A DNA stretch of 53,050 nucleotides, from assembly GCA_903923135.1 (NCBI GenBank), contig CAIXWN010000062.1:1-53050 (forward strand), in the 5' to 3' direction. The notes beneath the pieces were generated by a model. It saw nothing but the letters and a program-made list of their open reading frames with translations. It was not told the origin of the DNA and ran no database searches. This stretch comes from an uncultured Caulobacteraceae bacterium (GTDB lineage Bacteria > Pseudomonadota > Alphaproteobacteria > Caulobacterales > Caulobacteraceae). How positions within the stretch are numbered: position 1 is the stretch's first letter; every line of letters starts with the position of its first letter. Position numbers and translations under genes: made by a program. Positions 16,639 to 26,686 of this stretch are shown here, piece by piece.

Positions 16639-17555
16639 GACGGGCTCTCCGTTAAGGGATTGGCTTGGATGAAGCGGTCGAGCAGGTCGACGATCGCGTC
16701 GGGGCAGTCCTCCTGCAGGAAGTGACCGCCGGGCAGGGTCACGTGCGCCTGACCCTTCGTTCCGGGGACGCGGGCCTGGAAGATGGCGAAGCCGCCCCGG
16801 GTGATCGGATCAGCGTCGCTGAAGGCCGTCAGGAAGGGCTTGTCGAAGGTCTCCAGAACCGTCCAGGCGGCCAGGTTCTCCGCCACCGACGCGTGCTCCG
16901 GGGTCACCGGCACCAGGGTCGGGAACTGGCGGGCGCCCTCCTTGAAGGTCTCTTCGGGGAACGGCGCGTCATAGGCCGCCTTCTCGCCTTCGCTCAGTTC
17001 ACGCGCGCAGCCCATGTTGACGATGCCGCTGGTCATGAACACCGGGATGGTCTGGCTGAGCTTCAGCCATGCCTCGAATCCTTCGGAAAGTCCCGTTCCG
17101 GTCGGAAGGCCGGTGTTGGCCACGACGACGCGGGCGAAGCGATCCGGAAGGGCCGCCACCAGACGCAGGCCGATCAGCCCGCCCCAGTCCTGGCAGAACA
17201 GGGTGACCCCGGTGAGGTCCAGGCCGGCGAGCCATTGGCTCATCCAGTCGACGTGCCGCTCGAAAGTATAATCGCCGCGCGCCGCCGGCTTGTCCGACCG
17301 GCCGAAGCCGATGAGATCGGGGGCGAGCACCCGGTAGCCCTTCCCGGCCAGGCCCGGGATGATCCTGCGGTAGAGATAGGACCAGGAGGGCTCGCCGTGC
17401 ATCAGCAGCACCGGCTGGCCGTCGGCCGGGCCAGCCTCGGCCCAGCACAACCGGAGCGCCGTGCCGTCGGCGTCGACGACGTCGCGATAGTGTGGCGCGA
17501 ACGGCCAGTCGGGCAGGCTTTCGAAGCGGTCGTCCGGGGTCCTCAGAACCTGCAT
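16635..17555 (-). CDS. dhmA: Haloalkane dehalogenase, subfamily HLD-I (DhmA/DhlA-like)
   Basis: 306-aa hydrolase that replaces halogen on haloalkanes by hydroxyl. The N-terminus [20 protein letters not shown] has the RTPDxRF pattern of HLD-I enzymes. [11 protein letters not shown] supplies oxyanion residue Glu55. The nucleophile is Asp123 with halide-binding Trp124 (CQDWGG); Asp247 (FSDADPIT) is the probable acid and His278 (GGHFLQED) the base. Trp163 in the cap is a candidate second halide ligand. I chose the ATG at 17555 because it has GGAGG 8 bases upstream and gives the family N-terminus. It is the first gene of the long minus-strand run and faces a divergent hydrolase gene across a palindromic site. 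Confidence 0.88.
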   Translation of the reverse strand: MQVLRTPDDRFESLPDWPFAPHYRDVVDADGTALRLCWAEAGPADGQPVLLMHGEPSWSYLYRRIIPGLAGKGYRVLAPDLIGFGRSDKPAARGDYTFERHVDWMSQWLAGLDLTGVTLFCQDWGGLIGLRLVAALPDRFARVVVANTGLPTGTGLSEGFEAWLKLSQTIPVFMTSGIVNMGCARELSEGEKAAYDAPFPEETFKEGARQFPTLVPVTPEHASVAENLAAWTVLETFDKPFLTAFSDADPITRGGFAIFQARVPGTKGQAHVTLPGGHFLQEDCPDAIVDLLDRFIQANPLTESPS

Positions 17556-17600
17556 CTTGCGATCCTCCGCCGTCGCCCTTGTCCGCGCTACGGGCGCATG

Positions 17601-17623
17601 TAATGACAATATAGGTGCCATTA
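17601..17623. promoter_or_regulatory. Predicted operator (site 1) between dhmA and the divergent MBL hydrolase
   Basis: TAATGACA-N7-TGCCATTA: two 8-base arms matching at 7 of 8 positions, in the 100-base divergent gap. The same layout, including the 7-base spacer, occurs at 30011-30033 and 30735-30757. The size fits a TetR- or MarR-type repressor. The regulator gene itself is not in the window. Confidence 0.55.
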
Positions 17624-17655
17624 GTGGTCGTGGTGGTCAAGGCGGAGCCGGCGGG

Positions 17656-18747
17656 ATGAAGAGATTTCGGGTGGCTATGGCGGCGGCGGCGGTGGTTGTG
17701 GGTCTCGGCGTCGTCGGCTGGACCCTTCGAGGCCGGATCGCCGCGCAGGTCATGGCGCGCGTTTTCGACCAGGCCATGGCCAGCGAGCCGCTCGGCGCGC
17801 TTCCCGATGGTTTGCACGTGGGTCTTTGCGGTTCCGGCTCGCCCATGCCCGACCCGACCCGGGCGGGTCCCTGCACCGTGGTGGTGGCCGGCCGGCAGCT
17901 GTTCGTCGTCGACAGCGGCACGGGAAGCACCAAGACCCTGTCGCTGATGAATCTGCCGCCGGCGCGGGTCTCGGCGATCCTCCTCACCCACTTCCACTCC
18001 GACCACATCGCCGACCTGGGCGAGCTGATGCTGCAGCGCTGGGGCGGCGGGGCGGCGACAAGCCCCGTGCCCGTCTATGGCCCCACCGGCGTCGATCAGG
18101 TGGTGAACGGATTGAACGCCGCCTACGCCCTGGACAAGGGCTATCGGGTCGCACACCACGGCCCGAAGGTCGTGCCGCCGGGCGGCTCCGGCGGCGCGCC
18201 GCACGCCTTCGCCACCGACGCGGCCTCGCCGGACGTCGTGGTGATCGACCAGCCAGACCTCAAGGTCATCGCCTTTCCTGTCGACCACGGTCCGGTGAAG
18301 CCGGCGGTGGGCTATCTGTTCGTCTACAAGGGCCGCAGGGTGGTGGTCAGCGGCGACACGGCTCCGTCGGCAAGGCTTGAGGCGGCGGCCCGGGACGCCG
18401 ACGTTCTGGTGCACGAGGGTCTCTCGCCCGATCTTGTGGCCCTGCAGCGTCAGGCGGCCCTCGCCCATGGCCGGACCAACCTGGCGGCGATCTTCCACGA
18501 TATCCTCGACTATCACACCACCCCCGAGCAGGCCGCGGCGATCGCCGAGCGCGCGCACGTCCACTATCTGCTGTTCACCCATGTCATCCCGCCGCTGCCG
18601 ATGGCGGCGCTGGAAGGCCCGTTCCTCGGCCGCTCCCGCGAGATTTTCCACGGCCCCATCCGCGTGGGCCACGACGGCGATTTCCTCACCCTGCCCGCGG
18701 GAACCGCTGAGATCCGGCGAACGAACCGCCTCAGGGCCCTGTTCTGA
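17656..18747 (+). CDS. Exported metallo-beta-lactamase-fold hydrolase (RNase Z/AtsA-like)
   Basis: 363-aa protein with a hydrophobic N-terminus (MKRFRVAMAAAAVVVGLGVVGW), probably a signal or membrane anchor. The metal-binding motif is T-H-F-H-S-D-H at 111-117; later ligands lie in VSGDTAPS and the C-terminal FTHVIPP. The arrangement (FVVDSGTGSTKTLSLMNL then ILLTHFHSDHIADLGEL) is that of the ElaC/AtsA branch of arylsulfatase-like and phosphodiesterase-like enzymes. The substrate is unknown. It is divergent from the dehalogenase operon and may be controlled by the palindrome at 17601. The ATG at 17656 was chosen for the signal-like N-terminus. Confidence 0.82.
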   Translation: MKRFRVAMAAAAVVVGLGVVGWTLRGRIAAQVMARVFDQAMASEPLGALPDGLHVGLCGSGSPMPDPTRAGPCTVVVAGRQLFVVDSGTGSTKTLSLMNLPPARVSAILLTHFHSDHIADLGELMLQRWGGGAATSPVPVYGPTGVDQVVNGLNAAYALDKGYRVAHHGPKVVPPGGSGGAPHAFATDAASPDVVVIDQPDLKVIAFPVDHGPVKPAVGYLFVYKGRRVVVSGDTAPSARLEAAARDADVLVHEGLSPDLVALQRQAALAHGRTNLAAIFHDILDYHTTPEQAAAIAERAHVHYLLFTHVIPPLPMAALEGPFLGRSREIFHGPIRVGHDGDFLTLPAGTAEIRRTNRLRALF

Positions 18748-18797
18748 CGTCCGGGCGGCCGCGCCTTGCTTGATCGGCGGCGGCGAAGATGGTTTCC

Positions 18798-18813
18798 TTA
18801 GAGCGTGTTCTAA
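18798..18813. promoter_or_regulatory. KstR-like palindrome before the monooxygenase gene
   Basis: TTAGAGCG-TGTTCTAA lies 42 bases before the start codon at 18856. Its core TAGAGCGTGTTCTA matches the 14-base TNNAACNNGTTNNA operator pattern of KstR-type TetR repressors except for one base (AGC for AAC). TAATAT at 18811-18816 could be a -10 element overlapped by the site, which would suit repression. Confidence 0.45.
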
Positions 18814-18855
18814 TATTCTGCGGCCAAGGCCGCCGCCTCGGGGGAGCAAGACACC

Positions 18856-20673
<1,818 letters not shown>

Positions 20674-20685
20674 CGCGGGGCGACA

Positions 20686-22224
20686 TCAACCTCCGGCCAG
20701 GCCCGGGCGTACCGGCTGACGGTTGGCCTTTCCACCCCGCTCCAGATCCGCCTCGATGACCGCCTGAAAATCGGCGGTCGACCATTTCAGCGTGGTGACC
20801 TCGATCCCGGGTCGGTAGGCGCCCCCGGCGGGACGGGGACGGCGGACCCACATCTTGTTGGGGATGATGACAACGGACAGGCCGGAGGGCGCCGGTTGCG
20901 GCCTGACCTCCAGATAGGCGGAGTCGGCCGAACTGGGCGCGCCGATCAGGCGGGTGTTGGGGAAGCGGGTAAAGGTGTCGAGGGCGTCCAGGCAGGCGCT
21001 GGCGCACTGACCGGGCACGATCACATAGACGGGCGTCGTTAGCGGAGGCGGCTCGTCACGGCCCAGGGGCGCCGCCGGCGGGTCGGGCGGCTCGACGAAG
21101 TAGGGCTGCCCCCTGGTGTGCGCCGTGGCGAGGCCGAGGGCGACGGGGGCGAACTCCTCGGCCATGCGGATCTGTTTTTCGGCCTTCAGGATATCGACCA
21201 GATGAGCGGCGTAGTCGGCGTTGTCCCGGGACGCGCGCCACCAGATCTGGACGCCCCGATTGTAGGCTCCCATGGCCCGGTCCACACGGCCCCGGCCCCA
21301 GAGCGCGCCGGCCAGGTCGAGGCTCCAGTCCGATGATCCGCCCTGGTTGGCCCGCAGATCGATGACCACCGCGCGGGCGTTCAGCACCTTGCCGCGATCG
21401 TCGCTGATCGCCGAAATCATGGCCCGATAGGCGTCGCGCTGGGCCGCATCCGGCTCGAAGGTGGGCATGGCGATCCAGACCAGGCCCCTGGCCGGTTCGG
21501 TCTCTCCCACGGGGTGGCTGTCGCCGTTGTAGGCGTTCTGGCGCCAGGCCTGGTAGTCGGCGTTGACCGCCGTCCAGGCGAGGACGCGGGTTTCCATCCC
21601 GCCGGGAGTTTGGAAACGACAGCGGCGGGGTGGCCTGACGAACGGGTTGCCGTCATCGACGAAGAGGTTGACCGAACGGGTCCACCAGTTGCCGGGCTCC
21701 GCGGACCGGCCGATGAAGCGGAAGACATTCGTCAGCAAAAGACGTCGGACCGACTTTCCGTCGCAGCCAAGCACGCGTGATCCCGCCGCCGGCCCGCCGG
21801 GTTCCGTGGCGTACACAAAGAGGCCATCGCCGCGCCAGACCGCCAGAAAGCCCGGCCAGCGGGCGGCGGGCGCCAGGCTCTCGTTCAGGGTGGCGACAGC
21901 ACCCGCGTGGCCATCGCCGATCACGGTGTTGAAGCGGGAGATGGCCGCGGCATAGCCGGCGGCGCTCCGCGCCTTCGCGGCAAGAACGTGGCCGGCCGCC
22001 CGCGCGGCGCGCAGCCTCGCCGTGAAGCCGGGGTTCGAACGGTCGAAGACACCGGGATGGTTCTCGAGCAGCGTCGAGAACGCGTAGTCGATATCGGCCC
22101 TGGCGGCGGCGGACCACGCCACGGGAGTGGTCGGAGCAGGCGGGGCGGGCGGTGACCCGGCGGCCCGGGCCCAGCCAGCGACCAGCAACAGCGCCGCCAG
22201 CACCGCTCGTTTCAGACCCGGCAT
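20686..22224 (-). CDS. Exported S41-family peptidase-like protein
   Basis: 512-aa protein with a cleavable-looking signal (MPGLKRAVLAALLLVAGWARA). It has S41 landmarks: IGDGHAGAV near 102-110, VVIDLRANQGGSSDWS at 286-301 (strand before the active site) and VIVPGQCASACLDALD around 401-416, where Ser409 sits at the nucleophile position. The usual G-x-T-x-S-x-x-E pattern is altered to C-A-S-A-C, so proteolytic activity is uncertain. It would act in the periplasm. The gene converges on the monooxygenase gene with 12 bases between stops and stands alone on its strand. Confidence 0.72.
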   Translation of the reverse strand: MPGLKRAVLAALLLVAGWARAAGSPPAPPAPTTPVAWSAAARADIDYAFSTLLENHPGVFDRSNPGFTARLRAARAAGHVLAAKARSAAGYAAAISRFNTVIGDGHAGAVATLNESLAPAARWPGFLAVWRGDGLFVYATEPGGPAAGSRVLGCDGKSVRRLLLTNVFRFIGRSAEPGNWWTRSVNLFVDDGNPFVRPPRRCRFQTPGGMETRVLAWTAVNADYQAWRQNAYNGDSHPVGETEPARGLVWIAMPTFEPDAAQRDAYRAMISAISDDRGKVLNARAVVIDLRANQGGSSDWSLDLAGALWGRGRVDRAMGAYNRGVQIWWRASRDNADYAAHLVDILKAEKQIRMAEEFAPVALGLATAHTRGQPYFVEPPDPPAAPLGRDEPPPLTTPVYVIVPGQCASACLDALDTFTRFPNTRLIGAPSSADSAYLEVRPQPAPSGLSVVIIPNKMWVRRPRPAGGAYRPGIEVTTLKWSTADFQAVIEADLERGGKANRQPVRPGLAGG

Positions 22225-22928
22225 TCAGAACGCCCTTCCCCGCCCGCATCCCTCGTCATCTACCGGACCCGGCGGCCCGCCGCACCCCGGGAACGGTCTG
22301 GCTATGGGCGAAAAATTCCCGTGCGCCGGCTCCGCGCGCGGATTCGACAGCCGCCACGCCGACCGGGCGTACGCGTGCGGCTCCAGCGCCAGCAGCCCCT
22401 GGGCGCCGCGACGCGCTCTCGCGGTTGGCATGCTCCCACCACGAGGGGGGCAGGCATACGGAGCGCCTCCGGAGGCCGGATATCGATCACGCCGCCGTAC
22501 AACGCCGAACGAATACCAGCGAAAACACGGCGACCATGACGAGACTGGGGACATAGGGGGGACCTCGCCCACGGAGTGTGGTGGCGAAAACGACGCCGAA
22601 ACCGATTCCTGTGACGAAGAGTCCGCCCGCTTCAACGGGAGTTCCTCAGTCGCCTGACGTCCTCAGTCTCTCGTCGCGTCAGGATTCAGGTTAGGGACGG
22701 ATCAAGTCAATCCATGGTCCCCTTCGGGCGGCGCTTCGCTCTTCGTCCCGGCCTCGAAAGGCGGCGTTCGGCGGCGGAGCGGGACTTCGGAGACAGCAGG
22801 TGAGAAACCTCGCTGCCGCACTTCCCGCGGACTTTCTGTATACTTCCGGGTCGGTGGCCACGCTCCGGCGGTTCCACGTGGCGCCCGGGGAGGGCCGCGG
22901 CGAACCCCTCGAACATGGGACGACGAGG
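22225..22928. other. Gene-poor 0.7-kb gap
   Basis: No reading frame here looks real: frames on both strands lack family motifs and have erratic composition. The stretch from about 22500 to 22690 is less GC-rich than its surroundings and includes GGGGACATAGGGGGGAC. An inverted repeat CCTGACG...CGTCAGG spans 22653-22683 (7-bp arms, 17-base loop), possibly a transcript end or element relic. It should also contain promoters for the flanking genes, but I cannot place them. Confidence 0.4.
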
Positions 22929-23246
22929 ATGAGACTTGCGACAGCCGTATTGGCCACGGGGCTCGCCCTGGCCTCCGCGTCGGCGGCGCACAGCCAGGCG
23001 CTGACCTGGGACCTCTTCTGCCACTACGACAACGGCAGCATCGCCTTCACGGTGAGCTACGCCCGGCACAGGGCCTCCGGCGACATGGTCTCCGATCAGT
23101 TGGCGGTCAGTGACAGCAGGATCACCTTCGACGTTGCCGCCGCGCGGACGACCCTGCAGCAGGACTTCCACGTCACGATCGATCGCTCGACGTTGAAATG
23201 GACGACCGACAAGGCGGGCTGGGGCGGCGTCTGCAAGAGGTCCTGA
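22929..23246 (+). CDS. Small secreted protein of unknown function
   Basis: 105 aa with a clear signal peptide (MRLATAVLATGLALASASAAHSQA, cleavage probably after HSQA) and a mature part of about 80 residues containing two cysteines, one near each end (DLFCHYDN and GGVCKRS), which could form a disulfide. No family recognised. I used the ATG at 22929 because it starts the signal peptide; the open frame extends further upstream without support. It converges on the phosphatase gene. Confidence 0.6.
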   Translation: MRLATAVLATGLALASASAAHSQALTWDLFCHYDNGSIAFTVSYARHRASGDMVSDQLAVSDSRITFDVAAARTTLQQDFHVTIDRSTLKWTTDKAGWGGVCKRS

Positions 23247-23264
23247 CCAACGCCGGCGCCAAAG

Positions 23265-23594
23265 TTACGGCAGATGCCGCGGCACGCGCGCCTGCAGCAG
23301 CCTGACCAGAGCCGGCTCCATGAAGTCGTAGTCGTCCGGGATGTCGAGGCAGATCACCCGCGCCGCCCCCAGCGCGGAGCCGAAGCGCGCCGACAGCCGC
23401 CGGCGATGGGCCTTCTCCATGACGAAGATGATGTCGGCGTCGCGGACCATCTCGAGGGTCAGCGGTTCCTCGGCGTCGTGATTGAGGCCCCCCGAGGTCA
23501 CCTCGACGCCCGGCCAGGCGGCGAACAGCTGTTCGGCCGTCGGGCTCCGCAGCCGGTTCTGGCTGCACACGAAGAGAACGCGCATGACGCTCAT
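23265..23594 (-). CDS. Low-molecular-weight protein tyrosine phosphatase family protein
   Basis: 109-aa Rossmann-like protein with the phosphatase loop C10-S-Q-N-R-L-R16-S (C-x5-R-S) directly after the first beta strand (RVLFVC). It is shorter than classical LMW-PTPs (about 155 aa) and belongs to the short branch that begins VLFVCSQNRLRSPTAE. The usual DP catalytic acid near the C-terminus is replaced by a DIPDDYDFM segment. It is the last gene of the minus-strand signalling cluster. Substrate unknown. Confidence 0.8.
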   Translation of the reverse strand: MSVMRVLFVCSQNRLRSPTAEQLFAAWPGVEVTSGGLNHDAEEPLTLEMVRDADIIFVMEKAHRRRLSARFGSALGAARVICLDIPDDYDFMEPALVRLLQARVPRHLP

Positions 23595-23628
23595 CTCTCA
23601 ACCTGTCGCGGAGGTCGGGCCAGGGCGG

Positions 23629-24702
23629 CTAGCTTCGCGCGGTCGTTTCGGCCGCGTAGGCCACCGCGGTCTGGGCGTCCGTGCAAAAGGCGTCCGCCCC
23701 AACGAGCGTGGCCAGCTGACTGGACCTGTTCACCGCGAGGCCTCCGAGCATCACCGCCGGTCGCCGGTCGCCAAGCCGTAATTTCAACTGGGCTATGATG
23801 TCCCGCACCGCGGGGAGTTGCTGGGCGAACGACACGGACAGGCCGACCAGATCGGGCCTGAAGGCAACCGCCTGCGCGACCACGGCGGGAGTCGGGGTGT
23901 TGGCGCCCAGATATTGCACATCCCAGCCGGCCAGCCGAAAGGCGTCAGCCACCATCTGCAGGCCCAGGGCATGGCTGTTTCCCGCCACGCAGGCGAGCAG
24001 CACGCGATTGCCGTTTGAAGGCGGGATCTGAGAACGCTCCAGGCCTACCGTCATCACCGACTGCGCGATCGCCGTGGCCAGGTGTTCCTGTGCAACGGTG
24101 ACCTGATTGGCCTGCCACTTCTCGCCGACCCGATAGAGCGCCGGCTGAATGATATGCTGTTCGATATCGATGAGCGTGTGGCCCTCATTCAGGCAGCCAA
24201 GCGCAATATCGTGGGCGGCCTGCTGCTGGCCCGAGAGCAACGCCGCTTCGAAGCCTGTGACCTGAGGCCAGGCGTGGATCGCCGTCCGCGGCGATTGATC
24301 ATCCCGCTCTGCCGACAGGAATCCCGTCTTGGCCATGCTGAGCGCGGCGGCCACCACCTGTCCGTCGCCTGCGGGCATGTTGTCGGCGAAGAACTTGCCC
24401 AGCCAGTCCAGCGACTGGACGACATGTTCGGTGGGTATGGCGCGCGATGAGAGCACAGCGCCCAGCCAGACCAGGTAGTCGACCATCGGCTGCAGAAGGC
24501 CGAACTCCAGGACCGGCCGCAGAAAATCGAGGTGGAAAGCCAGGTCCTCGCTGCACGCGGCGCGCCCACGCTCGCCGAAGCGCTGATAGGCCGAACCGTG
24601 AGCGGAGTAGAAACGGTCGGTGACGGCCCGGACGGCGTCAGCCTCCAGCGCCGCGAATCGTTTAAGACCCTCCGGCGAAAGCACCGCTGTGTCGATGGTC
24701 AT
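23629..24702 (-). CDS. Cobalamin-binding sensor protein with novel-looking N-terminal domain
   Basis: 357 aa. Residues about 150-220 form a B12-binding cap helix bundle with the W196...E206-H207 pattern (WQANQVTVAQEHLAT), and 233-355 form the Rossmann B12-binding domain. The cobalt-ligand motif D-x-H-x-x-G reads N242-S-H244-A-L-G247: the histidine is kept, the Asp is Asn. Residues 1-140 are helical and not recognised. There is no DNA-binding or methyltransferase domain, so a light or ligand sensor acting through protein contacts is likely, as for other free-standing B12 photosensory domains. GAGGGAAC lies before the ATG. It sits downstream of c-di-GMP enzymes in the same operon. Confidence 0.82.
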   Translation of the reverse strand: MTIDTAVLSPEGLKRFAALEADAVRAVTDRFYSAHGSAYQRFGERGRAACSEDLAFHLDFLRPVLEFGLLQPMVDYLVWLGAVLSSRAIPTEHVVQSLDWLGKFFADNMPAGDGQVVAAALSMAKTGFLSAERDDQSPRTAIHAWPQVTGFEAALLSGQQQAAHDIALGCLNEGHTLIDIEQHIIQPALYRVGEKWQANQVTVAQEHLATAIAQSVMTVGLERSQIPPSNGNRVLLACVAGNSHALGLQMVADAFRLAGWDVQYLGANTPTPAVVAQAVAFRPDLVGLSVSFAQQLPAVRDIIAQLKLRLGDRRPAVMLGGLAVNRSSQLATLVGADAFCTDAQTAVAYAAETTARS

Positions 24703-24724
24703 GCCAGTTCCCTCAGCTTCGCCT

Positions 24725-25024
24725 CTAGTCCGCGAACACTTCGAAGACCGTGATCCTGGCGCTTCCCTGCACCAGCTTCAGCCCCTTGGGGATGCCCCGG
24801 TGAGAGGCGCTATAGGCATGTCCGCGGTGCCAGTCGTGGTAACTCGACTCGTCGCTCCACCGGGTCACGAGCCAGATTTCCTCGGGATGCTCGACCGGGT
24901 TCATGACCTCAAGGCCCAGAAATCCGTGGGCCTCATCCACGAGGCGGGGGCGGCCGCGGAACGCCTCGCGCACCGCCTCCGAGCGGTCGTTGGCGATGAC
25001 GAAGCGGCTCAGCACGACGATCAT
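24725..25024 (-). CDS. ABM/IsdG-fold monooxygenase-like protein
   Basis: 99-aa dimeric alpha-beta barrel protein. It aligns by eye with heme-degrading MhuD/IsdG proteins: VDEAHGFLGLEVMNPVEHPE, TRWSDESSYHDW and HAYSASHRG. The expected heme-ligand His75 and Trp65 are in place, but the N-terminal catalytic Asn of IsdG/MhuD appears to be Ser6 (VVLSRF). It may bind heme or a quinone-like ligand without canonical heme cleavage. A GAGGAG ribosome site precedes the ATG. It sits between HD-GYP and cobalamin-sensor genes, which makes a sensory or cofactor role plausible. Confidence 0.75.
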   Translation of the reverse strand: MIVVLSRFVIANDRSEAVREAFRGRPRLVDEAHGFLGLEVMNPVEHPEEIWLVTRWSDESSYHDWHRGHAYSASHRGIPKGLKLVQGSARITVFEVFAD

Positions 25025-25087
25025 CGAACTCCTCTCCCGTCCTGGCGCGCCGGGCGTGTTCCTGCGCCCACAGGCCAGGCGCGCGCA

Positions 25088-26686
25088 TCAGGACGGTACC
25101 GGATAGCCGTGCTCCCTGAACAATCTGAGGCAGGCGTCGGCCACCGGGATGTCGTAGAGGCGGCCGCGGTTCTGCTCGATCTCGGCGAGCGCCGGCCCGA
25201 GGCCGACCGCCGGGCGATAGGGCCGGCTTGAGGCCATCGACTCGACCACGTCGGCCACCGCCACGATGCGGGCGTCAAGGATAATCTCGCCGCCTCTAAG
25301 CCCCCGCGGATAGCCGCTGCCATCCATGCGTTCGTGATGCTGCAGGGCGATCTGCGCCACCGGCCAAGGAAACTCGACACCCTTGAGCACGTCGAAACCG
25401 GCTTGGGCATGGCCTTTGATCAGCTCGAACTGAATGGCCGAGAGCTTCCCCGGGTAGCTCAGGATTTCGGCCGGAACATTGATCTTGCCGACGTCGTGCA
25501 GATAGCCGCCGACCTTCAGGCCCTCAAGCATGTTCTCATCCAGCCCCAGTTCCCGGCCGATCGCCTCGGCGATTTCGCCGACCCGCCGCGCGTGGCCCGA
25601 TGTGTACGGATCGCGCAGTTCGCTCAGTGTGGTGGCGAGGCCCACCGTCTGGAGGAAAGTGCGGCCGAGTCGCTGCGCGGAGTGTCTCAATTCGGCCTCT
25701 GCCTGCTTGCTCCGGGTTATGTCCTGAACGGCCCCGTAAAGCCTGACGACCTCGCCGTCAGCGACATCCGCATGCCCGATCACCCGCACCCACTTGTGGC
25801 GGCCGGTCCCTGATGTAAGTCTAAGCTCCAGATCGAACGGCTTTGCATGTTTGAGGGCGTCGCTGAGGCTTCGTTTCACGGCCTCGGCGTCGGGGAAGAA
25901 CCCCAAGACCTTGGAATCATCGAATGATTCCGACTGATCCACATCAAGGATGCTCGCCGATTCATCGCTGCCGGTGATCCTGAAGGTCTTGGCATCCATC
26001 TCCCAGGCGCCGATCAGCGCCATCGTACTCATCTGACTGAGCAGCTCATTCGTGGAGTGAAGTTCGACTTCGGCCTCGTTGGCTGTCATGGTCAGGGACA
26101 GACGCCTGGCGCAATCCTCAAGCATATCGCGCATGTCCAGGTCGAAATAGGCTTTGACATAGGAATAGAAAGTCAGAACACGACGAGACCGCCCAAGGAT
26201 GATGACCGGCACCGAGGCTGACGAGTTGATGCCGTGTTCTTTGGCGATGTCATGCCAAGGGGCAGTGACGGCGTCGTTCTGGAAGTCGTCTACATAGACG
26301 ATCTTCTGATCGATCATGCACCGCCGGGTGGGGCCGTGGCTGGTGGCGAGCGTCCGATCCGTCGTGATAAGGATTTCGCTGGCGTAGCCGGCGTGGGGAC
26401 CGCAGGCGCTCGTCGGCAGGATCCGGCCGAGTGCGTCGTCCTGGATCCCGGCCCAGGCCAGGGCGAGGCCGGCGTCGTCGATGGCCAGTTCACACACTCT
26501 TTTGAGCAGCGGCCCCGGTTCGCTGATCTCGACGAGGGCGGCGTTGACGTTTTTCAGGAACAGATTGAACCGCGCAAGACGCTCGTTGCTCTGGAGGGTG
26601 GCGCGCAGCGTCGCGTTCTCGCGCCTCAGCGCCTCGATGGACCGGCCGTCGAACGCGTCCGGCGGAGGGCTGTCGTCGGCGGTCAC
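25088..26686 (-). CDS. GAF-PAS-HD-GYP cyclic-di-GMP phosphodiesterase
   Basis: 532 aa. A short coiled coil (about 15-40) is followed by a GAF domain (40-200), a PAS/PAC domain (215-328) and an HD-GYP domain (345-525). The HD pair is H397-D398 in YLHDVGKINVP, followed by the HHERMDGSGYP signature ending at residue 460, so the enzyme should hydrolyse c-di-GMP. No transmembrane segment is present; it is cytoplasmic. The GTG start at 26686 overlaps the stop of the diguanylate cyclase (GTGA), giving a coupled synthesis/degradation pair. Confidence 0.92.
   Translation of the reverse strand: MTADDSPPPDAFDGRSIEALRRENATLRATLQSNERLARFNLFLKNVNAALVEISEPGPLLKRVCELAIDDAGLALAWAGIQDDALGRILPTSACGPHAGYASEILITTDRTLATSHGPTRRCMIDQKIVYVDDFQNDAVTAPWHDIAKEHGINSSASVPVIILGRSRRVLTFYSYVKAYFDLDMRDMLEDCARRLSLTMTANEAEVELHSTNELLSQMSTMALIGAWEMDAKTFRITGSDESASILDVDQSESFDDSKVLGFFPDAEAVKRSLSDALKHAKPFDLELRLTSGTGRHKWVRVIGHADVADGEVVRLYGAVQDITRSKQAEAELRHSAQRLGRTFLQTVGLATTLSELRDPYTSGHARRVGEIAEAIGRELGLDENMLEGLKVGGYLHDVGKINVPAEILSYPGKLSAIQFELIKGHAQAGFDVLKGVEFPWPVAQIALQHHERMDGSGYPRGLRGGEIILDARIVAVADVVESMASSRPYRPAVGLGPALAEIEQNRGRLYDIPVADACLRLFREHGYPVPS

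Noticed and set aside
16999-18849. 616-aa minus-strand frame that seems to fuse a cluster of segments upstream of dhmA
   Set aside because: It is antisense to the MBL-fold hydrolase and out of frame with dhmA; a shadow, not a fusion protein.
22225-22635. 136-aa minus-strand frame in the gene-poor gap
   Set aside because: Low-complexity composition, no signal or domain, and unlike the codon use of neighbours.
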